Shown here: positions 1-4,494 of the stretch, piece after piece
How positions within the stretch are numbered: position 1 is the first letter of the stretch
How the letters are laid out: the number at the start of each line of letters is the position of its first letter
Origin: Aquincola sp.
GTDB taxonomy: Bacteria > Pseudomonadota > Gammaproteobacteria > Burkholderiales > Burkholderiaceae_C
Length of the DNA: 6,687 bases
Direction: 5' to 3'
NCBI GenBank assembly: GCA_029884035.1
Contig: JAOUIM010000204.1
Span: forward strand, 1 to 6,687
The notes under the pieces: generated by a model
The model's input: the letters and a program-made list of their open reading frames with translations, nothing else
Databases searched by the model: none
What the model was told of the DNA's origin: nothing
Position numbers and translations under genes: made by a program

Positions 1-263
1 CGCAGGCCGCGGCTGCGGAACAGGTCCACGACGCCGGCAGCCAGCGGCGCCTCGGGGCCCACCACGGTGAGCACGATCTTCTCCTGGTGCGCGAAGTCGG
101 CCAGCGCGACCAGGTCCGTGATCGGCACGTTGACGAGTGCCGCATCGCCCGCGGTGCCTCCGTTGCCGGGGGCCACGTAGACGCGCTGCACCTTGGGCGA
201 CTGCGAGAGCTTCCAGGCCAGTGCATGCTCGCGCGCGCCGCTGCCGATGACCAGCACCTTCAT
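1..263 (-). CDS. purD: Phosphoribosylamine-glycine ligase (GAR synthetase), N-terminal part
   Basis: PurD joins 5-phosphoribosylamine to glycine using ATP, giving glycinamide ribonucleotide in cytosolic de novo purine synthesis. Only the first 87 residues are in the window; the gene continues past the left edge. The visible part is the N-terminal domain of the family: it begins MKVLVIGSGAREHALAWKL, with the G-x-G-x-REHA nucleotide-binding-like loop at residues 7-14. APGNGGT follows at 31-37 and VVGPEAPLAAGVVDLF at 67-82. The ATG at 263-261 is supported by a GAGG ribosome-binding site at 275-272, 8 bases upstream, which overlaps the stop codon of yebC. The two genes are separated by only 10 bases and are almost certainly cotranscribed from yebC. 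The reading frame is intact as far as it can be seen. The identification is firm; the ATP-grasp catalytic region lies outside the window. Confidence 0.96.
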   Translation of the reverse strand, partial: MKVLVIGSGAREHALAWKLSQSPKVQRVYVAPGNGGTAGDAALVNVPITDLVALADFAHQEKIVLTVVGPEAPLAAGVVDLFRSRGL

Positions 264-273
264 CTCGACGCCC

Positions 274-999
274 TCACCCTTCGATTTCTGCGTTGGTATA
301 GACCGCCTGCACGTCGTCGAGGTCCTCGATCACGTCGAGCAGCTTCTGCATGCGCTGGCCGTCCTCGCCCGCGAGAGTGACCGGCGTCTCGGCGCGCATG
401 GTTACTTCGGCGACCTCGGCCTTCAACCCTGCCTTCTCGAGGGCATCGCGAACCGCCTCGAAATCGGCCGGCGCGGTCAGCACTTCGATCGAGCCGTCCT
501 CGCCGGTCACCACATCCTCGGCACCGGCCTCCAGGGCGGCCTCCATCACCTTGTCCTCGCTGGTGCCCGGTGCGAAGAACAATTGCCCGCAGTGCTTGAA
601 CTGAAACGCCACGGAGCCTTCGGTGCCGAGGTTGCCCCCGTACTTGGAAAACGCATGACGCACCTCGGCCACGGTGCGCACACGGTTGTCGGTCACCGTG
701 TCGACGATGATCGCCGCACCGCCGACGCCATAGCCCTCGTAGCGGATCTCCTCGTAAGACACCCCCTCGAGATTGCCCGTGGCCTTGTCGATATTGCGCT
801 TGATCGTGTCGGCCGGCATGTTGGCGGCCTTGGCCTTGTCGACGGCCAGGCGCAGCCGCGGGTTGGCGCTGGCGTCGCCACCGCCCTGGCGTGCCGCGAC
901 CATGATCTCGCGGATCACGCGCGTCCACACCTTGCCGCGCTTCTCGTCCTGGCGGCCCTTGCGGTGCTGGATATTGGCCCATTTGGAGTGACCGGCCAT
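274..999 (-). CDS. yebC: YebC/TACO1 (PmpR) family protein
   Basis: This complete 241-residue cytosolic protein has the usual length for the family (E. coli YebC is about 246). It opens with the family signature MAGHSKWANIQHRKG and continues with RGKVWTRVIREI (residues 21-32). GGGDASANPRLR lies near 39-50, followed by YEGYGVGG, DNRVRTVAEVRHAFSKYGG and GTEGSVAFQF in the middle domain. The C-terminal domain contains MEAALEAGAEDVV and ends DVQAVYTNAEIEG. Family members were long annotated as transcriptional regulators; more recent work on YebC/TACO1 points to a ribosome-associated factor that helps translation through difficult stretches such as polyproline. The sequence alone does not decide between these roles. 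The ATG is fixed by the conserved MAGHSKW; the upstream AGAGAA is only a weak ribosome-binding site. The gene is divergent from the DUF853 ATPase gene and lies directly upstream of purD. An odd detail is YEGYGVGG, where most homologues I recall have YEGYGPGG. Confidence 0.96.
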   Translation of the reverse strand: MAGHSKWANIQHRKGRQDEKRGKVWTRVIREIMVAARQGGGDASANPRLRLAVDKAKAANMPADTIKRNIDKATGNLEGVSYEEIRYEGYGVGGAAIIVDTVTDNRVRTVAEVRHAFSKYGGNLGTEGSVAFQFKHCGQLFFAPGTSEDKVMEAALEAGAEDVVTGEDGSIEVLTAPADFEAVRDALEKAGLKAEVAEVTMRAETPVTLAGEDGQRMQKLLDVIEDLDDVQAVYTNAEIEG

Positions 1000-1058
1000 T
1001 CGTGGTTCTCTGGTTTGCCCTTACGATGGAGCGATTTTATTCGCCGGGGGTACCGATC
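1000..1058. promoter_or_regulatory. Divergent intergenic region with candidate yebC -10 element
   Basis: This 59-base spacer must hold the start signals for leftward yebC-purD, and probably for the rightward ATPase unit. On the minus strand TAAAAT (1039-1034) matches the sigma-70 -10 consensus at five of six positions and would place the transcript start about 28 bases before the yebC ATG. I see no good -35 hexamer 16-18 bases upstream of it. On the plus strand TTGCCC (1015-1020) is followed 17 bases later by TATTCG (1038-1043), a poor -10 match whose transcript would begin almost at the ribosome-binding site. The AT-rich core at 1034-1041 stands out from the surrounding GC-rich sequence. The promoter assignment is inferred. 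Confidence 0.4.
1046..1050 (+). promoter_or_regulatory. Ribosome-binding site deciding the DUF853 gene start
   Basis: A run of five G residues ends 8 bases before the ATG at 1059. The same frame has an earlier possible start at 1002, but that would add 19 residues unlike the family's N-terminus. Homologues begin close to the motif (S/A)EPxLIA, which here starts directly at the 1059 ATG. Confidence 0.6.
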
Positions 1059-2582
1059 ATGGCCGAACCGATCCTCATCGCCCAGCAAGGCAACATACAG
1101 TGCCACCTGCTGCCTGCGTTGGCCAACCGCCACGGACTGATAACCGGCGCCACCGGCACGGGCAAGACGATCACGCTGCAGAAGATCGCCGAGAGCTTCA
1201 GTGCGATCGGCATCCCGGTCTTCATGGCCGATGTCAAGGGCGACCTGACCGGCATCAGCCAGATGGGGGCGTTACCCGAGAAGGTGTCCAAGATCCTGAA
1301 GGATCGTGACCTGCCCGCGCCCGAGCCGAGCCAGTGCCCCACCGCGGTGTGGGACGTGTTCGGCGAGCAGGGTCATCCCGTCCGCGCGACCGTCTCCGAC
1401 ATGGGACCGCTGCTGATCGGGCGCATGCTCGACTTGAACGAGATCCAGGCCGGCGTGCTCAACCTCGTCTTCAAGATCGCCGACGACAACGGTCTCGCCC
1501 TGCTCGACCTCAAGGACATGCGTGCGATGCTGCAGTACTGCGGCGAGAACGCCAAACAGTTCACCACCCAGTACGGCAATATCAGCGCGGCATCGGTCGG
1601 TGCGATCCAGCGGGGCCTGATGCAGATCGAGGAACAGGGCGGCGACAAGTTCTTCGGCGAGCCGATGCTCGATATCAACGACTTCATGCAGACCGTGCGC
1701 GGCAAGGGCGTCATCAACATCCTGGCCGCCGACCGGTTGATGAACGCGCCTCGCCTGTACGCGACCTTCCTGTTGTGGATGCTGTCGGAACTGTTCGAGA
1801 CGCTGCCCGAGGTCGGCGACCTCGACAAGCCGAAGATGGCCTTCTTCTTCGACGAGGCCCACCTCCTCTTTGCCGATGCGCCCAAGGTGCTGCTCGAGCG
1901 CATCGAGCTCGTCGTGCGACTCGTGCGCAGCAAGGGCGTCGGCGTGTACTTCGTGACGCAGAACCCGCTGGACATCCCCGACAGCGTGCTCGGCCAGCTC
2001 GGCAACCGCGTGCAGCACGCGCTGCGTGCCTTCACGCCGCGCGACCAGAAGGCGGTGCAGTCGGCCGCAAGCACGATGCGCGCGAACCCGAAGCTCGACA
2101 TCCAGACGGCGATCACCGAGCTCGGCGTGGGCGAGGCGCTGGTGAGCTTCCTCGACGAAAAGGGGCGGCCCTCCGTGACCGAACGTGTGTTCGTGCTGCC
2201 GCCGGGCAGCCGCATCGGCCCGATTACACCGGAGGAGCGCAAGGCGCTGATCGCCTCGTCGCTGGTGGCCGGCGTGTATGAGAAGGCCGTCGACCGTGAG
2301 TCGGCCTACGAGACGCTCAAGAGCCGCTCGGTGGCAGCGGCAGACAGCGCTGCGGCCGTCACGGCCGGCGGCAAGCCCGGTGCGGCGCCCGCCGAGGGCG
2401 GCGGCATGATGGGCGGCTTGAAGGACATCCTGTTCGGCAGCACCGGGCCCCGCGGCGGCAAGCGCGACGGGCTGGCCGAGATGGCGGCCAAGAGCGCGGT
2501 GCGCACGGTGGGTTCGGCGGTCGGCCGCGAGATCGTGCGCGGCGTGCTGGGCTCGTTGCTGGGCGGCGCGCGCCGTCGTTGA
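1059..2582 (+). CDS. HerA-like P-loop ATPase, DUF853 family (YjgR-like)
   Basis: This 507-residue protein belongs to the DUF853 group of the HerA/FtsK ATPase superfamily and resembles E. coli YjgR closely in layout and length (about 500). It starts MAEPILIAQQGN, then NRHGLITGATGTGKT, whose Walker A loop GATGTGKT is at residues 30-37. VFMADVKGDLTG follows. The Walker B strand is MAFFFDEAHLLF, with D265 and E266 as the metal-binding and catalytic acids. The sensor-like segment VYFVTQNPLDIP contains Q301. GNRVQHALRAFTPRDQ carries candidate arginine-finger residues. A low-complexity Ala/Gly linker (about 425-450) leads to a C-terminal tail rich in small residues that ends in GGARRR. HerA relatives are DNA-translocating hexamers, but the physiological role of DUF853 proteins is not established, so the helicase label is by homology only. 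The stop codon overlaps the start of the DUF1499 gene. All key ATPase residues are present. Confidence 0.93.
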   Translation: MAEPILIAQQGNIQCHLLPALANRHGLITGATGTGKTITLQKIAESFSAIGIPVFMADVKGDLTGISQMGALPEKVSKILKDRDLPAPEPSQCPTAVWDVFGEQGHPVRATVSDMGPLLIGRMLDLNEIQAGVLNLVFKIADDNGLALLDLKDMRAMLQYCGENAKQFTTQYGNISAASVGAIQRGLMQIEEQGGDKFFGEPMLDINDFMQTVRGKGVINILAADRLMNAPRLYATFLLWMLSELFETLPEVGDLDKPKMAFFFDEAHLLFADAPKVLLERIELVVRLVRSKGVGVYFVTQNPLDIPDSVLGQLGNRVQHALRAFTPRDQKAVQSAASTMRANPKLDIQTAITELGVGEALVSFLDEKGRPSVTERVFVLPPGSRIGPITPEERKALIASSLVAGVYEKAVDRESAYETLKSRSVAAADSAAAVTAGGKPGAAPAEGGGMMGGLKDILFGSTGPRGGKRDGLAEMAAKSAVRTVGSAVGREIVRGVLGSLLGGARRR

Positions 2583-3091
2583 GCCACGTGCGACGTTGGA
2601 TCGTGCAGTTCGCCATCTGGATCATCGTCATCGCTGTCGCGGTGCTGCTGAGCGCGCGCCTGGGCGCCTTTTCGGGCCGGGCGCCCAACAACCTCGGCGT
2701 TCGCGATGGGCGTCTCAAGCCGCCTTCGAAGACACCGAACAGCGTCAGCAGCCAGGCCGACCTGTGGCCCGATGCGCCGCAGCGCGCGTATGCGCGTATC
2801 GAGCCGATCGCGCTGGTCGACGGTGACGGCAAGGCCACGATCGCGAGGATCGCGCAAGTCGTCGAGGCGCTGCCCGGTGCGCGGATCGTCGAGCGGCGCG
2901 ACGACTACCTGTACGCGCAGTTCACCACCGCCGTGATGCGATTCGTCGATGATGTCGAGTTCTGGTTCGACCCGGTCGCCGCAGTGGTGCAGGTGCGCTC
3001 GGCTTCGCGCGTCGGCCGCAAGGATCTCGGCGTCAACCGAGTGCGCATCGAGTCGATCCGCGCGCGCCTGGCTGCCCCGCCCGGGGGTTGA
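2579..3091 (+). CDS. DUF1499 family membrane-anchored protein
   Basis: This protein has 170 residues. A positively charged start is followed by one hydrophobic segment at about residues 8-27 (IVQFAIWIIVIAVAVLLSA), consistent with an inner-membrane anchor and a soluble domain beyond it. The soluble part matches the DUF1499 pattern: NNLGVRDGRLKPPSKTPNSV (37-56), the tyrosine-rich strand RRDDYLYAQF (106-115), and the conserved MRFVDDVEFWFDP (120-132). It ends with VRSASRVGRKDLGVNRVR (139-156). The family has no established function. The start is uncertain. TTG at 2579 gives the classic four-base TTGA overlap with the upstream stop; GTG at 2588 would remove three residues and also keeps the membrane segment. 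Neither has a strong ribosome-binding site, so translation is probably coupled to the ATPase gene, with which it forms a two-gene unit. Confidence 0.88.
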   Translation: MSHVRRWIVQFAIWIIVIAVAVLLSARLGAFSGRAPNNLGVRDGRLKPPSKTPNSVSSQADLWPDAPQRAYARIEPIALVDGDGKATIARIAQVVEALPGARIVERRDDYLYAQFTTAVMRFVDDVEFWFDPVAAVVQVRSASRVGRKDLGVNRVRIESIRARLAAPPGG

Positions 3092-3097
3092 CGGCAG

Positions 3098-3115
3098 CGG
3101 CCACGGGCGTGGCCG
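3098..3115. terminator. GC-rich hairpin in convergent gap, possible bidirectional terminator
   Basis: CGGCCAC (3098-3104) pairs perfectly with GTGGCCG (3109-3115) around a four-base GGGC loop. It sits 7 bases after the DUF1499 stop and 36 bases past the stop of the convergent small gene, in the only non-coding stretch between them. There is no T-run on either strand, so it is not a canonical intrinsic terminator; it may instead stabilise the 3' ends or act with Rho. Confidence 0.4.
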
Positions 3116-3150
3116 ATCATCGAAGCCGCAGCGCGCACGGTAGCTGAAGA

Positions 3151-3504
3151 TCACTGCGACAGCGACGCGGTGGCGGCGGCGGGCGCAGCCGCGTCGACCC
3201 AGCGTTGCCGGCGCGCACCATCGACGCGGAAACTGCGTCCGTACAGGCGAGCCCCATGCGCGCGCATCAACAGCGCGATGCGGGCAGCCTCGCAATGTCC
3301 GCTGTCGGCGAGTTGCGCGAAGCCATCGAAAGCCGCATCGAAACGCTGCGCCACGTAGTCGTCCATCGCACGATCGAAGGACGCGCCCGCCCGAGGGGGC
3401 TCGACGGTCTGTGCCCGTGCGCTGAACCGATGCAGCAGGGCCAGTGCCGCTGCCCATGCCGCGAAGCGCCGCCGATACTGCGCGGCTGCGTGGGCGCTAC
3501 TCAT
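3151..3504 (-). CDS. Small exported or anchored protein with one Sel1/TPR-like repeat
   Basis: I do not recognise a named family for this 117-residue protein. Residues 11-31 look like a signal peptide or anchor: RRR, then the hydrophobic FAAWAAALALL, then SARA before Q32, a possible signal peptidase I site. Residues 43-92 have the spacing of a single Sel1/TPR-type helical hairpin: FDRAMDDYVAQRFDAAFDGF followed by AQLADSGHCEAARIALLM and the aromatic/glycine-rich ARLYGRSF. Such repeats usually mediate protein contacts. The tail is rich in alanine and ends in SLSQ. The ATG overlaps the stop of the upstream 91-residue gene by 8 bases (ATGAGTAG), and no good ribosome-binding site is visible, which suggests translational coupling. 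A mature location in the periplasm is inferred. A long frame on the same strand in another phase overlaps it but conflicts with the DUF1499 gene, so this frame is preferred. Confidence 0.7.
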   Translation of the reverse strand: MSSAHAAAQYRRRFAAWAAALALLHRFSARAQTVEPPRAGASFDRAMDDYVAQRFDAAFDGFAQLADSGHCEAARIALLMRAHGARLYGRSFRVDGARRQRWVDAAAPAAATASLSQ

Positions 3505-3772
3505 AGGCCGCCACCGCCAGCGGTGCCGGATCGGCGCTCGCTTCGACCTTCGCCCAGTTCACTCCTTCGTCGAGTGCGCTGGCTTGCGCGACGTGCTGCG
3601 GCTGCACCGCGGGCGCGCTGTCGAGACGAACATCCTCGCGCGAGGCCTGCGACACCGGCACGGACAGTGCCACCAGGCCCACGGCAAGCAGCACGCCCGC
3701 GGCCATCGCCAGGGCGAGGATGGGTCGCTCGGACGAGCGGCCGCTGCTGGAAGTCGATCGTGTGTGCTTCAT
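3497..3772 (-). CDS. Small single-pass membrane protein, unknown function
   Basis: This protein has 91 residues and no recognised family. A polar, serine- and arginine-rich cytoplasmic-looking start (residues 1-16) precedes one strong hydrophobic helix at about 17-38 (PILALAMAAGVLLAVGLVAL). A low-complexity tail of about 50 residues rich in Ala, Val and Pro follows and ends in AVAAY-E. Positive charge before the helix predicts N-in, C-out topology with the tail in the periplasm. The ATG at 3772-3770 is chosen because GGAG (3783-3780) lies exactly 7 bases upstream; an upstream in-frame GTG would add 11 residues without a comparable site. The gene follows the response regulator on the same strand after 95 bases and overlaps the Sel1-like gene by 8 bases. 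It could be an output or accessory of the two-component pair; that is inference from position alone. Confidence 0.72.
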   Translation of the reverse strand: MKHTRSTSSSGRSSERPILALAMAAGVLLAVGLVALSVPVSQASREDVRLDSAPAVQPQHVAQASALDEGVNWAKVEASADPAPLAVAAYE

Positions 3773-3779
3773 TTGCAAT

Positions 3780-3783
3780 CTCC
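3780..3783 (-). promoter_or_regulatory. Ribosome-binding site of the 91-residue membrane protein
   Basis: GGAG on the minus strand lies 7 bases before the ATG at 3772. It is one of the clearest ribosome-binding sites in the window, and it fixes this start over the upstream in-frame GTG at 3805. Confidence 0.75.
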
Positions 3784-3803
3784 GGTGGATGACGGGTGAA
3801 CAC

Positions 3804-3830
3804 ACTCTAGGCGCCCAATGTTCCGGGCGC
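3804..3830 (-). promoter_or_regulatory. Inverted repeat and possible -10 box upstream of the small-gene pair
   Basis: GCGCCC (3811-3816) and GGGCGC (3825-3830) form a perfect 6-base inverted repeat around an 8-base spacer that is less GC-rich than its arms. Directly next to it, in the direction of the small genes, TAGAGT (3809-3804, minus strand) matches the -10 consensus at four of six positions; a start near 3797 would leave a leader of about 25 bases carrying the GGAG site. No -35 hexamer is seen at the right distance. The repeat may be an operator, for example for the adjacent LuxR-type regulator, or a weak terminator hairpin of the regulator gene. There is no T-run. The function is inferred. 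Confidence 0.35.
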
Positions 3831-3834
3831 GTCT

Positions 3835-3854
3835 GCCGAACGAGGTGCCTCGGC
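3835..3854 (-). terminator. Possible hairpin just after the response regulator stop
   Basis: GCCGA (3835-3839) and TCGGC (3850-3854) can pair around a 10-base loop, starting 13 bases past the regulator stop codon. The stem is only 5 base pairs and no T-run follows, so this is a weak candidate. It may reduce read-through from the regulator into the small genes or stabilise the regulator transcript end. Confidence 0.25.
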
Positions 3855-3867
3855 TATGCCTGAAGAG

Positions 3868-4494
3868 CTAAGCCGATTCTCCGAGCCCGAGCGCGCGTGC
3901 ACGCACGACCGCTTCCGTCCGGTTGCGCGACTGCAGCGTGCGCAGGATCGCCGCGATGTGGATCTTCACCGTGCCTTCGGTCAGACCCAGTTCGCGCGCG
4001 ATCACCTTGTTCGGCTCGCCTCGCATGAGCAGCCGCAGCACGTCGAGCTGGCGTGGCGTGAGCTCGGCCACCTTGGCACTCGGTGCAGCGGTGGCCTCGA
4101 CCGCGTCGAGCAGGCGCGGCGGCACATAGGTGCCCCCCATGCGCACCAGGCGCAATGCACCGAGCAGCACCTCGGGTCTCTCGCTTTTCGGGATGAAACC
4201 CATCGCACCGGCCGCGAGCACCGCGCGGATCGTTGCGGCGTCCTCCTGACCTGAGGCGACGACGGTCGGCAGCGTAGGTACCGTCGCACGCAACCGCCTG
4301 AGACCCGCCAGCCCATCCATCCCCGGCATCTGCAGGTCGACGATCGCGAGGTCGGCTTCGGCCTGCTGCGCGGCCTGCAGCAGGCCGGCGAGATCGCCCG
4401 CCTGAAGCACTTCGGCGTGCGCGTCGAGCTCGCGTACGGTGCGCGCCAGCGCGTCGCGCACGAGAGGATGGTCGTCGGCGATCAGGACTCTCAT
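3868..4494 (-). CDS. NarL/FixJ-type response regulator, LuxR-family DNA-binding domain
   Basis: This 208-residue protein has the standard length for the family. The N-terminal receiver domain (about 1-118) starts MRVLIADDHPLVRDAL and has the acidic pair D7/D8, phospho-acceptor D53 in IVDLQMPGMDG, the switch serine S81 in VVASGQED, and lysine K103 in GFIPKS. All residues needed for phosphorylation are present. A linker leads to a LuxR-type helix-turn-helix at about 143-205, with LTPRQLDVLRLLMRG (145-159) and the recognition region LTEGTVKIHIAAILR (171-185). It should be phosphorylated by the adjacent kinase and bind DNA as a dimer. Its ATG overlaps the kinase stop (ATGA, 4494-4491), and AGGAGA (4507-4502) lies just upstream inside the kinase gene. 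Two small envelope-protein genes lie downstream. The target genes and the signal cannot be read from the sequence. Confidence 0.94.
   Translation of the reverse strand: MRVLIADDHPLVRDALARTVRELDAHAEVLQAGDLAGLLQAAQQAEADLAIVDLQMPGMDGLAGLRRLRATVPTLPTVVASGQEDAATIRAVLAAGAMGFIPKSERPEVLLGALRLVRMGGTYVPPRLLDAVEATAAPSAKVAELTPRQLDVLRLLMRGEPNKVIARELGLTEGTVKIHIAAILRTLQSRNRTEAVVRARALGLGESA

Noticed and set aside
260..982. 240-codon minus-strand frame overlapping yebC in another phase
   Set aside because: Its Arg/Gly-rich composition is typical of an out-of-frame reading of yebC.
193..1140. 315-codon open frame on the plus strand across yebC
   Set aside because: It is antisense to yebC and purD, whose family signatures are unmistakable; long antisense frames are expected in GC-rich codon-biased DNA, and its translation looks like no known protein.
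1272..2242. Long minus-strand frames opposite the DUF853 ATPase gene
   Set aside because: These are antisense shadows without domain signatures, produced by third-position GC bias.
1334..2281. 315-codon plus-strand frame inside the DUF853 ATPase gene
   Set aside because: It is an out-of-frame shadow, rich in Arg, Ala and Pro, while the true frame holds complete Walker A and B motifs.
2306..3457. 383-codon minus-strand frame between the ATPase and the small genes
   Set aside because: It runs antisense to the ATPase C-terminus and the whole DUF1499 gene, and out of phase with the Sel1-like gene. Its composition is Arg-rich and no motif is visible.
3205..3792. 195-codon plus-strand frame opposite the two small genes
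   Set aside because: It is rich in Arg, Pro and Cys with no motif. The minus-strand frames have a good ribosome-binding site, a membrane helix and a Sel1-like pattern, so they are preferred.
3841..3852. CGAGG-TG-CCTCG palindrome after the response regulator
   Set aside because: A two-base loop cannot form a stable hairpin; the outer GCCGA/TCGGC pairing is the only reasonable fold and is weak. It could still be a binding site, but nothing else supports that.
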